A stretch of DNA of 64,000 bases from the NCBI RefSeq assembly GCF_900110895.1, contig NZ_FOIQ01000004.1, forward strand, positions 248,001 through 312,000, in the 5' to 3' direction. Numbering within the stretch: position 1 is the stretch's first letter; every line of letters begins with the position of its first letter. Source of the stretch: Prevotella aff. ruminicola Tc2-24. GTDB lineage: Bacteria; Bacteroidota; Bacteroidia; Bacteroidales; Bacteroidaceae. Shown piece by piece: positions 1-9,220 of this stretch. Position numbers and translations under genes: made by a program. A model generated the notes under the pieces. That model made no database searches, had not been told where the DNA came from, and worked only from the letters and a program-made list of their open reading frames with translations.

Positions 1-384
1 TCAGTGGTCATCCCCGTGTTGAACGCTTCTTCGTCGCGCATCAGTTGTTCGATCCGTAACCGCGGCTATTTCGGTTATCTTCGCTGGTATGGCGGCGATC
101 CTTCTGTGGCATATGTGGAGGATGTGCCTCGTCATGCGAAGTTCAGTCTGGGTGAGTGGGTCGTCACCAGCGGCTTCTCGTCGATATTCCCTTCTGGTGT
201 GCTGGTTGGCAAGATCGAGCAGGTATATAACTCTCATGACGGACTGTCGTATAAGTTGAAGGTGCGACTCAGCACTGATTTCGGCTGTGTACGCGATGTC
301 TGTGTGATCAGTGACAAGAGTATTGCTGAGCGTGCTGTACTGATGCAGGCCGCTCGTGATTCTATCAATATCAAACAGAAATAG
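1..384 (+). CDS. mreC: Rod shape-determining protein MreC, C-terminal part
   Basis: The reading frame is open from the first base of the window, so this is the 3' end of a gene that begins upstream. The visible ~127 residues have the beta-rich C-terminal MreC fold region, with the stretch GYFGYLRW followed by a valine- and glycine-rich barrel segment (GEWVVTSGFSSIFPSGVLVG). MreC is a periplasmic scaffold of the elongasome that links MreB to PBP2 and RodA. Family assignment rests on this segment plus the order mreC-mreD-PBP2-rodA, the standard shape operon. mreD starts 9 bp downstream, so co-transcription is likely. The GTG at position 4 is an internal codon, not the start. Confidence 0.9.
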   Translation, partial: SVVIPVLNASSSRISCSIRNRGYFGYLRWYGGDPSVAYVEDVPRHAKFSLGEWVVTSGFSSIFPSGVLVGKIEQVYNSHDGLSYKLKVRLSTDFGCVRDVCVISDKSIAERAVLMQAARDSINIKQK

Positions 385-393
385 ACAAATAGC

Positions 394-894
394 ATGGCCA
401 TAGAATTACTTAACCGGTTGATCATGTTTGTGGCGTTGTGGCTGGCTCAGGTGCTGATACTGAACCGTATTCATCTGTTTGATGTGGCAACACCGTTGCT
501 CTATGTGTTCTTTGTCATTACCTTTCGGCGCAGTTCTCCGAAATGGCAGATCTTGCTATGGTGTTTTGCCCTCGGACTGCTCATCGACGTGTTCTCTAAC
601 ACACCGGGACTGGCTGCGGGCTCGATGACACTGATGGCTGTTGTCCAGCCATACTTGTTGGAACTGTTTGTCCCGAGGGATTCTGCGGATAACCTGGCCT
701 CGTCGGCAGCAACCTTAGGTGTGGGCAAGTTTTTTATTCTCTGTACTGTCATGGTATCGCTTTATTGTCTTGTGTTCTATGCCTTGGAGACATTCAACTT
801 CTTCAATTGGGCACATTGGCTTATGCGTGCCGCCGGCAGTGCCATCCTGACGTTAGTATTGATTGTAGCTATTGAAAGTGTTCGCTCGAAGTGA
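394..894 (+). CDS. mreD: Rod shape-determining protein MreD
   Basis: A 166-residue, very hydrophobic inner-membrane protein with about five membrane segments spread over its whole length. It is short, poorly conserved and sits between mreC and PBP2, as MreD does in Bacteroidota shape operons. The family works in the elongasome with MreC, RodA and PBP2 to guide lateral wall synthesis. The stop codon overlaps the GTG start of the next gene by 4 bp, suggesting coupled translation. Sequence alone is weak evidence for MreD; the call leans on size, hydrophobicity and gene order. Confidence 0.85.
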   Translation: MAIELLNRLIMFVALWLAQVLILNRIHLFDVATPLLYVFFVITFRRSSPKWQILLWCFALGLLIDVFSNTPGLAAGSMTLMAVVQPYLLELFVPRDSADNLASSAATLGVGKFFILCTVMVSLYCLVFYALETFNFFNWAHWLMRAAGSAILTLVLIVAIESVRSK

Positions 895-2741
895 AGGATT
901 ACGGTCTTGGGTATAGGCGTTATGTGATTGGCGGGGTGGCTGTACTGATTGTGGTCATCTATATCATCCGTCTGTTCACACTCCAGATTACGAGCGACGA
1001 TTATAAGAAGAGTGCCGACTCCAATGCCTTCCTGAAGAAGATCGAGTATCCTTCACGCGGTAATATCACTGACCGCCATGGGAAACTGCTGGTGTATAAC
1101 CAACCATCCTATGACATTATGGTGGTGATGAACGAGGCAAAGGACAGGATTGATACGACGGAGTTCTGTCATGCGTTGGGCATTACAAAGGAAGAGTTCG
1201 ATCGTCGGATGACCATCATGAAGGATCGTAACCGTAATCCTGGTTACTCGCGTTTCACTCAGCAGTTGTTTATCAGTCAGCTTAGCGACAAGGACTTTAG
1301 TGTCTTTCAGGAGAAGATGTTCCGCTTTCCTGGTTTCTATGTGCAGAAGCGTAGCGTGCGACAGTACCAGTATCCCATGGCGGCTCATGTGCTGGGCGAC
1401 GTGGCTGAGGCCTCTCCTGCGGATATCGAGGAGGACGACTACTACCAGCCTGGTGACTATATCGGGAAGTCGGGCGTGGAGCGTAGGTATGAAAAGGAAC
1501 TGCGTGGTGAGAAGGGCATCCAGATTCTGCTCCGTGATGCGCATGGCCGTGTCCAAGGAAGATATAAGAACGGAGAACTCGATCATCGTGCCGTACCAGG
1601 AAAGAACCTGACGCTTAGTATCGATGCCAGTCTGCAGGAGTTGGGAGAGCGCCTGATGGAGGGCAAGATCGGCAGTATCGTGGCCATCGAACCGTCTACT
1701 GGTGAGGTGCTTTGTATGGTCTCGTCGCCGTCGTATGATCCTCGCATGATGGTAGGTCGCCAGCGCAGTAAGAATCATCGTCAACTCAGTCAGAATGTGT
1801 GGAAACCACTTCTGAACCGTAGTGTGATGGGACAGTATCCTCCTGGTTCTACTTTCAAGACGACACAAGGACTGACATTTATGTCGGAGGGTATCATCAC
1901 TCAGTCGACGATGTATCCTTGTTCCCATGGCTTTAACTTCAAGGGACTGCATGTCGGTTGTCACGGTCATGCTGCTCCTCTGCCTCTTGTGCCGGCTCTG
2001 AGTACCTCTTGTAACGGTTTCTTCTGCTGGGGACTCTATCACATGATTGGCAATAAGGCGAAATACGGGTCGGTGCAGAATGCCATGAACACATGGCGTG
2101 ACTATATGGTGAGCATGGGATTCGGCTATAAGCTTGGCATAGACCTGCCTAGTGAGAAGCGTGGTATGATTCCTAATGCCATGTTCTACGATAAGGCATA
2201 TAAGGGTTCATGGAACGGACTGACGATTATCAGTATCGCCATCGGTCAGGGTGAGGTGACGGCAACTCCCTTGCAGATCGCCAATCTTGGTGCTACCATT
2301 GCCAATCGTGGATATTACTATGTACCTCACGTTGTGCGGAAGGTACAGGGGGAACCTCTTGATACGACCTACACGCGTCGTCATGTCACCAAGGCTGATC
2401 GTAAAGCCTACGACTATGTGGTACAGGGTATGCGGTCGTCGGTGCTTGGCGGTACATGTCACGAACTGGGTAAGTATGATTTTGTGGCATGTGGTAAGAC
2501 CGGAACGGCTCAGAACCGTGGGCATGACCACTCTGTCTTTATGGGTTTTGCTCCGATGGATCAGCCGAAGATTGCCGTGGCGGTCTATGTGGAGAATGGC
2601 GGCTGGGGTGCTACCTATGGAGTACCTATCGGTGGCTTGATCATGGAACAATATCTTAAAGGTAAGCTCTCGGAGGCCTCGCAGGCAAAGGCGAAGTCTA
2701 TCCAGGAGCGCAGAATAGCATATGGTACAACGGACAGATAA
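891..2741 (+). CDS. mrdA: Penicillin-binding protein 2 (elongasome transpeptidase)
   Basis: A 616-residue class B PBP. It has one N-terminal membrane anchor (about residues 9-30), a dimerisation/pedestal region, and a C-terminal transpeptidase domain. The three catalytic motifs are intact: SxxK at S320-T-F-K323 within PPGSTFK, SxN at S373-C-N375, and KTG at K536-T-G. It cross-links peptidoglycan during side-wall growth, paired with RodA. Translation starts at GTG 891, overlapping the mreD stop; no nearby ATG would keep the membrane anchor. The 3' end overlaps rodA by 20 bp. Length and motif spacing are normal for the family. Confidence 0.95.
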   Translation: MKDYGLGYRRYVIGGVAVLIVVIYIIRLFTLQITSDDYKKSADSNAFLKKIEYPSRGNITDRHGKLLVYNQPSYDIMVVMNEAKDRIDTTEFCHALGITKEEFDRRMTIMKDRNRNPGYSRFTQQLFISQLSDKDFSVFQEKMFRFPGFYVQKRSVRQYQYPMAAHVLGDVAEASPADIEEDDYYQPGDYIGKSGVERRYEKELRGEKGIQILLRDAHGRVQGRYKNGELDHRAVPGKNLTLSIDASLQELGERLMEGKIGSIVAIEPSTGEVLCMVSSPSYDPRMMVGRQRSKNHRQLSQNVWKPLLNRSVMGQYPPGSTFKTTQGLTFMSEGIITQSTMYPCSHGFNFKGLHVGCHGHAAPLPLVPALSTSCNGFFCWGLYHMIGNKAKYGSVQNAMNTWRDYMVSMGFGYKLGIDLPSEKRGMIPNAMFYDKAYKGSWNGLTIISIAIGQGEVTATPLQIANLGATIANRGYYYVPHVVRKVQGEPLDTTYTRRHVTKADRKAYDYVVQGMRSSVLGGTCHELGKYDFVACGKTGTAQNRGHDHSVFMGFAPMDQPKIAVAVYVENGGWGATYGVPIGGLIMEQYLKGKLSEASQAKAKSIQERRIAYGTTDR

Positions 2742-4191
2742 GCAGAAAGGGGTGTTACGCTCTCTTGACTGGTGGACAATCATTATCTATATAGCCCTGC
2801 TCACCTTCGGATGGGTCAGTGTCTGTGGTGCGAGCTATACCTATGGTGATGCAGACATCTTTAGTCTTGACACCCGTTCTGGCATGCAGATTGTATGGAT
2901 CGGTACGTCGATCGTACTGGGATTTGTGCTGCTGATGCTTGATGATCGTTATTATGATATGTTTGCCTTCATCATCTTCGGGGTCATGCTACTACTCCTC
3001 TTTGCCACAATCTTCAACCCTCATTCTATCAAGGGCTCCCGATCGTGGCTGGTGCTTGGACCTCTCCGTCTGCAGCCGGCGGAGTTCGCCAAGTTTGCCA
3101 CAGCGTTGGCGTTGGCGAAGTTGATGAGTACCTATGGCTATAATATCCAGAACTGGCGGCATTTTGCTGCTACGCTGGCTGTGATATTGGTGCCGATGCT
3201 TTTTATCGTGCTGCAGCGTGAGACGGGTTCGGCTCTTGTCTATCTGGCATTCTTCTTGATGTTCTATCGTGAGGGGATGCCTGGGAGTGTGTTGTTCACA
3301 GGATTGGCGATGGTGATCTATTTCGTGGTTGGTATCCGATATGCTGATACGATGTTGTGGCAGACACCTACTTCAGTTGGAAAATTCGTCGTTCTTCTCT
3401 TGATCCAGTTATTCTCTGCCGCCATGGTATGGATATACTGTAAGGAAAACCGCAATGCGATCCGACTCTTCTCCATATGTTTAGGGGTGACCGTTGTGGG
3501 ACTCCTCTTCTCTATATATGTGATACCTTTTGATGTCACATATATTGAGTTGGTGGTTTGTGTGCTGTTGATTGGTTATCTGCTTTGGTTGGCGCTGGCT
3601 ACCCGCATCAGGAACTATGCCTGGATCGCTTTGTTTGCCCTCGGTTCTATGGTGTTCTTCAATCTGGCCGATTATATGCTGAACGAGGTCATGGAGCCGC
3701 ATCAGCGTGTACGTATCAACGTGCTGCTGGGTCTGGAGGAAGACTTGAAAGGAGCTGGCTACAATGTGCATCAGAGTGAGATAGCCATCGGCTCTGGTGG
3801 ACTAGAGGGAAAAGGGTTCTTGAATGGAACGCAGACGAAACTAAAGTTCGTGCCGGAGCAGGATACAGACTTTATCTTTTGTACGGTAGGTGAGGAGGAA
3901 GGTTTCGTTGGGTCTGCAGGGGTCTTATTGCTCTTCCTGGCTCTGATCCTACGACTGATTCATCTGTCAGAGCGACAGAACCATCGCTTTGGACGTGTCT
4001 ATGGCTATTGTGTGTTGAGCATCTTCCTCTTCCATGTCTTTATCAATGTGGGCATGGTGCTGGGCTTGACACCGGTAATTGGCATTCCACTGCCATTCTT
4101 TAGTTATGGCGGTTCCTCCCTATGGGGATTCACGTTGTTGCTCTTTATCTTCCTACGTATTGATGCGGGCAGGAATCTGATACGAACATAA
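2722..4191 (+). CDS. rodA: Peptidoglycan glycosyltransferase RodA (SEDS family)
   Basis: A 489-residue polytopic SEDS protein that polymerises lipid II into glycan strands together with PBP2. Diagnostic segments are LQPAEFAKFATALALAKLM near residue 115, FVPEQDTDFIFCTVGEEEG with the family Asp at about D383, and the C-terminal PVIGIPLPFFSYGGSS. It is about 100 residues longer than E. coli RodA because of extra membrane-rich sequence between roughly residues 190 and 310, which I believe is common in Bacteroidota. The ATG lies 20 bp inside the end of mrdA. It is the last gene of the shape operon and converges on gldH. Confidence 0.95.
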   Translation: MVQRTDKQKGVLRSLDWWTIIIYIALLTFGWVSVCGASYTYGDADIFSLDTRSGMQIVWIGTSIVLGFVLLMLDDRYYDMFAFIIFGVMLLLLFATIFNPHSIKGSRSWLVLGPLRLQPAEFAKFATALALAKLMSTYGYNIQNWRHFAATLAVILVPMLFIVLQRETGSALVYLAFFLMFYREGMPGSVLFTGLAMVIYFVVGIRYADTMLWQTPTSVGKFVVLLLIQLFSAAMVWIYCKENRNAIRLFSICLGVTVVGLLFSIYVIPFDVTYIELVVCVLLIGYLLWLALATRIRNYAWIALFALGSMVFFNLADYMLNEVMEPHQRVRINVLLGLEEDLKGAGYNVHQSEIAIGSGGLEGKGFLNGTQTKLKFVPEQDTDFIFCTVGEEEGFVGSAGVLLLFLALILRLIHLSERQNHRFGRVYGYCVLSIFLFHVFINVGMVLGLTPVIGIPLPFFSYGGSSLWGFTLLLFIFLRIDAGRNLIRT

Positions 4192-4202
4192 TACCTTCTC
4201 TG

Positions 4203-4673
4203 CTATTTCCTTGTCAGACTGATGCCGATATCGGCGATGCCTGGCATGATCTCACGTTTCATGTTATGCATCACACAGATATGGAGCGAGTCACCTTTAT
4301 TGAGTTGTAAGTCGTTGACGGGGAAGTTGTATTGGAAATAGCTGACACCGTTTCCCTTGATGGTCCCATTCTTGTCTATCAGGTTACAGTTGACGACATG
4401 TCTTGTGGTATATCCTAAAGGAAAAACCGTTTCCTCGACAACAAGACAGAGGCTCATGAACGGATAGGAGTTGTCGATACGAAGTCCGATCTCTTCGTGA
4501 TAGGTGCCCGGTTCTTCCAGAGGACTGATGCTAAAGTGAAGTGTGTCGTTCTTCTCCCAGCCGCTGATGGGGGTATGCTCATAGTGGCTGTAGACTGTCC
4601 TGCGGTTGCAGGCAATCGTGCACAAGGCAACCGCAAGGACTAGAAAGACCGTCCGGTATCTATGAGTTGTCAT
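4203..4673 (-). CDS. gldH: Gliding motility lipoprotein GldH
   Basis: A 156-residue lipoprotein. Starting at ATG 4673 gives a signal peptide ending in the lipobox CTIAC with lipidated Cys22, so this start is preferred over a longer frame reaching 4847 that would put 58 extra residues before the signal peptide. The mature part (YSHYEHTPISGWEKNDTLHF, then LRIDNSYPFMSLCLVVE) resembles the GldH family. GldH is needed for gliding in Flavobacterium, but homologues occur in many non-gliding Bacteroidales with unknown role. It overlaps the preceding PSP1 gene by 14 bp, and the order holB-PSP1-gldH suggests an operon. Confidence 0.8.
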   Translation of the reverse strand: MTTHRYRTVFLVLAVALCTIACNRRTVYSHYEHTPISGWEKNDTLHFSISPLEEPGTYHEEIGLRIDNSYPFMSLCLVVEETVFPLGYTTRHVVNCNLIDKNGTIKGNGVSYFQYNFPVNDLQLNKGDSLHICVMHNMKREIMPGIADIGISLTRK

Positions 4674-5847
4674 GACGCTGCCCGTGCTCTCTTCTGTCGT
4701 CTCTTCTTCTGTTATTGCCGTTGTTACCATTATTAGGACGGCCGTTGCCAGACTTCTTCTTTTTCTTTTTCTTGGCCTTGTCAAATCTACTGATGTCGCC
4801 GCCGGCAAGATCAATATGATGTTTTGCTTCCGCTGGTTTTCCACCATCTTCCTGTAGGGAGAGTGGCTTCTCGCCTCTGCGGTTCATCTCGATAATCTGT
4901 TTGGCACGCTGGGCAGAAATCGTTTCCAGGTTTGCAGCAATGTTCTTATCGGTGGAGTAGGTGACCAGCCCTGCGAGAATGTCGCTCTTGAATAGGTGGT
5001 AGTCGGCATCCTGTGTCTGGAGGATCACTTCTTTGCTGGGAAGTCGCTTGCCTGCCTCAACGTAATCATCGACCTCATAATTCAGACAGCATTTCAGTTT
5101 GGCGCACATTCCCGCCAGTTTCTGTGGATTCAAGGAGATATCCTGAAAACGAGCTGCGTTTGTGCTTACTGAGATGAAGTTCTTCATCCATGTGGCACAA
5201 CAGAGCTCACGTCCACAGGGACCTGTACCTCCGATACGACCAGCTTCCTGTCGGGCACCGATCTGCTTCATCTCAATTCGTACGTGGAAGGCGGCAGCCA
5301 GGTCTTTGATGAGCTGACGGAAGTCAACTCGTTCGTCTGCGATATAGTAGAAGATGGCTTTATTGCCATCGCCTTGATATTCCACGTCGCCAATTTTCAT
5401 GTCGAGCCCCAGACCTTTGGCAATCTGACGACTCTCAATCATGGTCGCATGCTCACGCGCCTTGGCCTCGTGGTATTTCTCCATGTCAGCAGGCCGAGCC
5501 AAGCGGTAGATTCGCTTGATGTCGTCGGCCGACTTGAGATTGGCCTTCTTCAACTGTAGCTTCACAAGTCGTCCGGTCAGGGTCACCACACCGATATCAT
5601 GTCCGGGACTGGCTTCCACGGCTACGATGTCGCCTTTCTTCAGTTCCAGGTTGTTAACATTATGATAGTATCCCTTGCGGGTGTGCTTGAATTGTACTTC
5701 CACCAGATCGGTGGTATCGGCATTGCCTGGTACATCAGCCAACCAGTCGTAGGTGTTCAACTGGCGGTCTTGGCGGCCAACTGCCGCGTGGCACAGTCCT
5801 CGGTCACATCCGACCTTGACGGGCAATTCCTTTGTCTTTTCTGTCAT
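4660..5847 (-). CDS. PSP1 domain protein (RicT/YaaT-like)
   Basis: A 395-residue soluble protein with the PSP1 C-terminal domain. A conserved cysteine set is visible: C211, C216-C217 in GPCGRELCCATW and C248, C253-C254 in CAKLKCCLNYE, which could hold an iron-sulfur cluster or metal, as in Bacillus RicT (YaaT). RicT acts there in RNA processing with RicA and RicF; no such partners are visible here, so the role is open. The last ~50 residues are a basic Lys/Asn/Arg-rich tail containing a run of eight or more lysines, probably disordered. It lies 22 bp after holB on the same strand. Confidence 0.85.
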   Translation of the reverse strand: MTEKTKELPVKVGCDRGLCHAAVGRQDRQLNTYDWLADVPGNADTTDLVEVQFKHTRKGYYHNVNNLELKKGDIVAVEASPGHDIGVVTLTGRLVKLQLKKANLKSADDIKRIYRLARPADMEKYHEAKAREHATMIESRQIAKGLGLDMKIGDVEYQGDGNKAIFYYIADERVDFRQLIKDLAAAFHVRIEMKQIGARQEAGRIGGTGPCGRELCCATWMKNFISVSTNAARFQDISLNPQKLAGMCAKLKCCLNYEVDDYVEAGKRLPSKEVILQTQDADYHLFKSDILAGLVTYSTDKNIAANLETISAQRAKQIIEMNRRGEKPLSLQEDGGKPAEAKHHIDLAGGDISRFDKAKKKKKKKSGNGRPNNGNNGNNRRRDDRREHGQRHDNS

Positions 5848-5869
5848 ATATATCGATATAATTATATTA

Positions 5870-7003
5870 TCACTTTTGTACGAGCAGGACGATCATCTGT
5901 AGTGCGAAGTCGAAAAACACAATCTTCGCATTGGCATTCTGTCCGATGTCACGGATAGCGAGATTGGCCAGATCGCTGATGGGCAGGATATTCTTCTCGT
6001 TGATAAAACGTGCAAAGTTCTTCGCAAACTCCTCCTCCCGCTGGGTCATGTAACACAGTTCCTCGTTCTGGAAGTTATACATGAAATTCTCCCTTGTCAT
6101 GCGAAGGAAGAAACTGAGCCATCGTTTCTGTTTCTCACGCCCCATACCTGCCATTTGCTCACTCCATTTGCGTAGGTCTTTGATCTTACGCAGGTATGCC
6201 AGTCGCATCAGCATGATAAACATGTCAAGGAACAGTTCGTTCTCAGCCCCTGCCTGCAGCGCTTCCAGTGCTTTTAGCCAGTCACCGTTAGCCAACCGAC
6301 TGATGCGGAGGGCAGCCTCTTCGCCAATGCCTCTTTGCGTGATGAGTGCCTGACGGATATCTTCATTGTCGGTCCTGCGGATGTCAATGCGCTGAACGCG
6401 ACTACGGATTGTCTCTAGGAGCTTGTCTGGTTCCTCGCAGACCATAATGAATACGGTTTGCTGTGGTGGCTCTTCAATGAGTTTCAACAGTTTGTTGGCA
6501 CATTCGATGTTCATGCGTTCTGGTAACCAGATGACGCTCACCTTATAGCCTCCTTGACTGGATTTCAGACTCAGTTTGCGCACCAGATCATCGCTTTCGC
6601 CGGCGGTGATGATGGCCTGCTGGTTCTCACCACCCATAGCCTGCATCCATGCATCCATAGTGAAATAGGGACTTTCCATGATCAGCTCATGCCACTCTTT
6701 TGCGAAGTCATCGCTCACGGGTTTGTGTTCGGTGCTCATCGAGGACAGTTTGATGGTGGGGTATGTGAAGTGCAGATCAGGGTGCTCCAATTTTGCCAGC
6801 ATCGCCTTGGTGCTGTCAGAGACCTGTTGCCCGTTGATCGTCGGTTGTTCCAGCAGATAACAGGCAAAGGCCGTTGCCAATGCCAGTTTTCCGCTTCCTT
6901 GTGGACCGCAGAGCATCATGGCATGTGGCAGATGGCCTTCTTCAACCATCTGTATTAGTCGCTTCTGCGCCTCTTTCTGACCGATCACCTCACAGAATTT
7001 CAT
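5870..7003 (-). CDS. holB: DNA polymerase III subunit delta'
   Basis: A 377-residue clamp-loader AAA+ subunit. MKFCEVIGQKEAQKRL opens the AAA+ fold, followed by a Walker A-like GPQGSGK (K39), the sensor-like NKLLKLIEEPPQQTVFI, and an RSRVQRIDI arginine-finger region near TIRSRVQ. These features match the delta' subunit, which works with tau/gamma (dnaX, also in this window) to load the sliding clamp. The ATG at 7003 is chosen over an upstream one at 7042 because it begins at the conserved domain and avoids a 34-bp overlap with metF; it lies 5 bp after the metF stop. Confidence 0.9.
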   Translation of the reverse strand: MKFCEVIGQKEAQKRLIQMVEEGHLPHAMMLCGPQGSGKLALATAFACYLLEQPTINGQQVSDSTKAMLAKLEHPDLHFTYPTIKLSSMSTEHKPVSDDFAKEWHELIMESPYFTMDAWMQAMGGENQQAIITAGESDDLVRKLSLKSSQGGYKVSVIWLPERMNIECANKLLKLIEEPPQQTVFIMVCEEPDKLLETIRSRVQRIDIRRTDNEDIRQALITQRGIGEEAALRISRLANGDWLKALEALQAGAENELFLDMFIMLMRLAYLRKIKDLRKWSEQMAGMGREKQKRWLSFFLRMTRENFMYNFQNEELCYMTQREEEFAKNFARFINEKNILPISDLANLAIRDIGQNANAKIVFFDFALQMIVLLVQK

Positions 7004-7008
7004 CAGGC

Positions 7009-7971
7009 TTATCGCTTGTTTAGTTCCTTGACAACCTCGCATACACTGTCTACTGCCGAGACGGTATAGAAATGTATGTTATGGATGCCGTGGTCATATA
7101 GTTCTCTGCATTGTGCCGTGGTCCATTCAATGCCCAACTGTTTGGCATCCTCGTCAGTCTTACACTTCACAATCTCCTTGGCCAGCGGCTCGGGGATATC
7201 ACAGTGGAAAGTCTTTGGCACAACTGTTAGCTGACTGAGTTTGGCAAAGGGCTTAATACCGGGGATAATGGGAATGGTGATGCCCATAGCTCTGGCTTTC
7301 TCCACAAAGGCGAAGAACTTGTCGTTATCGTAAAACAACTGGGTTACTGCGTATTGCGCCCCCAGATCCTGTTTTTCTTTCAGATATTGCATGTCCATCT
7401 CCAGATTGGGCGCTTCTTCATGCTTCTCAGGATAGCAGGCAACGCCATAATCGAAGGGCTTCCCAGGATTCTTGATTGGTGTGCCGTCTGCGAAGAAACC
7501 CTCGTTGAAGCGCACGACCTGTTGTATGAGGTCTGTCGTATGGGCATGGCCACCGGGGGTAACCATAAAACGACTGTCTTCCTTTGCCTTGTCGCCTCTT
7601 AACAACAGCAGATCACTGATGCCGAGGAATTGCAGGTCGAGCAACTCGTATTCGATATCCTCGATGGTGGCACCGCTACAGATCACATGTGGTTGTACAG
7701 GAATCCCGTATTTCTGTTGTATGGCAGCAGCAATGGCCACTGTCCCTGGTCGACGGCGAACGCGATGGCGCTCGAACTGTCCGTTAGCCAGTTCTTTGTA
7801 AACAAACTCAGAGTGGTGTGTAGTGATATTGATGTAAGCAGGGTCAAACTCCCTGAGCTTATCAATGTCGGTAAACAACTTCTCCGTGCCTGTCCCTTTC
7901 AGGGGTGGAAGCACTTCAAAAGAAAAACGCCGACTGTCTATATCTTGGTGGATAAATCCTGTTACGCTCAT
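7009..7971 (-). CDS. metF: 5,10-methylenetetrahydrofolate reductase
   Basis: A 320-residue flavin-dependent TIM-barrel enzyme that reduces methylene-THF to methyl-THF, the methyl donor for methionine synthesis. The N-terminus RRFSFEVLPPLKG with its catalytic Glu, the segment LLRGDKAKED, and YAVTQLFYDNDKFF followed by PIIPGIKP are MetF signatures. ATG 7971 is chosen because it sits just before the conserved core and 23 nt downstream of a TAACTTTG promoter box; a longer frame reaching 8112 would run through that promoter and the intergenic repeat. holB, the PSP1 gene and gldH follow closely. A detached MetH reactivation domain lies at 23.3 kb. Confidence 0.95.
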   Translation of the reverse strand: MSVTGFIHQDIDSRRFSFEVLPPLKGTGTEKLFTDIDKLREFDPAYINITTHHSEFVYKELANGQFERHRVRRRPGTVAIAAAIQQKYGIPVQPHVICSGATIEDIEYELLDLQFLGISDLLLLRGDKAKEDSRFMVTPGGHAHTTDLIQQVVRFNEGFFADGTPIKNPGKPFDYGVACYPEKHEEAPNLEMDMQYLKEKQDLGAQYAVTQLFYDNDKFFAFVEKARAMGITIPIIPGIKPFAKLSQLTVVPKTFHCDIPEPLAKEIVKCKTDEDAKQLGIEWTTAQCRELYDHGIHNIHFYTVSAVDSVCEVVKELNKR

Positions 7972-7993
7972 TTGTGGAAATGTATATTTGTGT

Positions 7994-8174
7994 GCAAAGT
8001 TACGAAAAAACGAGAGAAATGCAAAAGAAAAACTTGTTTTCTTTTCATTTCCGAGTGCATGTAACTTCGCCATCTCTGATGGCAAGGTTGCTAAAAGTCG
8101 AGCGCAAAACAAAGAAACTTGTTTCTTTTTTTGCCGAGACGTAGTAACTTCGCGGTCGAAGACCGCAGAGTTAC
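7994..8174. repeat. Palindromic intergenic repeat array, copy 1
   Basis: Two full units (7994-8070 and 8082-8153) and a decayed third lie in tandem between metF and the permease gene. Each unit begins GCAAAGTTAC-like, ends GTAACTTCGC, and has an inner palindrome: AAAGAAAC-TT-GTTTCTTT at 8111-8128, and a longer A/T variant near 8024-8043. Unit ends meet in larger hairpins whose central stems differ but stay paired: CATC/GATG at 8071-8081 and GGTC/GACC at 8154-8164. The same family occurs at 16621-16761. The terminal GCAAAGTTA, read on the minus strand, is the metF promoter -7 box. Confidence 0.8.
7995..8002 (-). promoter_or_regulatory. Promoter -7 box for metF
   Basis: TAACTTTG on the minus strand matches the Bacteroidota TAnnTTTG element and lies 23 nt upstream of the metF ATG. 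It is part of the terminal sequence of the palindromic repeat. Confidence 0.65.
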
Positions 8175-8239
8175 GAAAAAAAAGGAAGGTAAAACAAAGA
8201 AAAAGCTGTTGTTTCTGAATGTAAGTTCTTTAATTTTCG

Positions 8240-8247
8240 TACTTTTG
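8240..8247 (+). promoter_or_regulatory. Promoter -7 box for the BASS-like permease
   Basis: TACTTTTG matches TAnnTTTG. Only 11 nt separate it from the ATG at 8259, so the leader should be only a few nucleotides long. Confidence 0.65.
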
Positions 8248-8258
8248 CAATCGGTTTT

Positions 8259-9218
8259 ATGAGTATAATACGATTTATTAAGAACTGGACCCTGCCTGTG
8301 GCGATAGCCGTCGGCTCGTTGGTCTATCTTATCTTTTACTGGGTTCCTCAACTCGATACCGTGGGTAACATCATGGGACCAGTCATTGATGCCGTCTTTC
8401 CCATGGCGGTCTTCCTGACCTTGTTTTCTACTTTCTGCCGGGTGGATTTCCATCAGATGAAGCCCCATCGTTGGCATGTCGGTGTGTTAGTGGCCCAAAT
8501 GCTGCTTGTTGCCATAAATTGTTGGATCGTATTCCTTGTCGATGCCGTTCCGGAACAGAAAATCCTATGGGAGAGTGTGCTTACCTGTATCATTGGTCCG
8601 ACGGCTTCCGCATCACCGGTTGTGACGGGCAAATTAGGAGGCAATATCAATACGATGACGGCGTTTGTCGTTATCTCCTCACTGACTTCCGCTGTTATGA
8701 TTCCTGCAGTGTTCCCGTTGTTAGAACATACGGCTCATGTTGACTTCTGGAGCGCTTTTGCTATTATTCTTGAGAAAGTGGCAATCGTGCTTGTTCTACC
8801 GCTTATCCTTGGTTGGCTGGTGCAGCATTACGCCAAACGGCTTTGTCAGTGGATTGTCTCGATACCAGATCTCTCCTTTTATCTATGGTCGGTCTCATTA
8901 TGTATCACGTCGGGCGTCACGGTTCGTAATATCGTTCATAGTCAGGCCACCCTGACACTGCTTGTGATGATTGCCGTGCTCAGCTTGATACTCTGTTTCG
9001 TACAGTTCCTGGTAGGACGTGGTATCGGGCGACATCTTGGTGAGGAAATCAATAGTGGACAGGCTCTCTTCCAGAAGAATACGGCCTTGAGTATATGGGT
9101 GGCCTATATGTATCTGAACCCTGTTGCTTCGGTCGGTGCCGGGTGCTACGTGTTATGGCAGAACATTATCAACTCTCTGGAACTATGGGAGTATAGGAGA
9201 AAGAATCTGGATAAATAA
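8259..9218 (+). CDS. Bile acid:sodium symporter (BASS)-like membrane transporter
   Basis: A 319-residue inner-membrane protein with about nine to ten hydrophobic segments. The pattern TCIIGPTASASPVVTGKLGGN in the middle and SGQALFQKNTALSIWVAYMYLNP near the C-terminus recalls BASS/Acr3-fold secondary transporters, where unwound helices with Pro/Asn/Thr residues bind sodium and substrate. Substrate cannot be told from sequence. It is a single-gene unit with its own promoter and a strong stem-loop just after the stop. A related auxin-efflux-type permease fold remains possible. Confidence 0.65.
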   Translation: MSIIRFIKNWTLPVAIAVGSLVYLIFYWVPQLDTVGNIMGPVIDAVFPMAVFLTLFSTFCRVDFHQMKPHRWHVGVLVAQMLLVAINCWIVFLVDAVPEQKILWESVLTCIIGPTASASPVVTGKLGGNINTMTAFVVISSLTSAVMIPAVFPLLEHTAHVDFWSAFAIILEKVAIVLVLPLILGWLVQHYAKRLCQWIVSIPDLSFYLWSVSLCITSGVTVRNIVHSQATLTLLVMIAVLSLILCFVQFLVGRGIGRHLGEEINSGQALFQKNTALSIWVAYMYLNPVASVGAGCYVLWQNIINSLELWEYRRKNLDK

Positions 9219-9220
9219 AG

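Noticed and set aside
1053-2042. 329-codon open frame antisense to PBP2
   Set aside because: Entirely within a gene whose catalytic motifs are intact; no domain or promoter seen.
4674-4847. N-terminal extension of GldH
   Set aside because: It would place 58 residues, encoded inside the PSP1 gene, before a clear lipoprotein signal.
7972-8258. Riboswitch before metF (SAM or cobalamin type)
   Set aside because: The 23-nt leader after the promoter box is too short, and the palindromic repeat lies upstream of the promoter; no riboswitch core motifs are seen.
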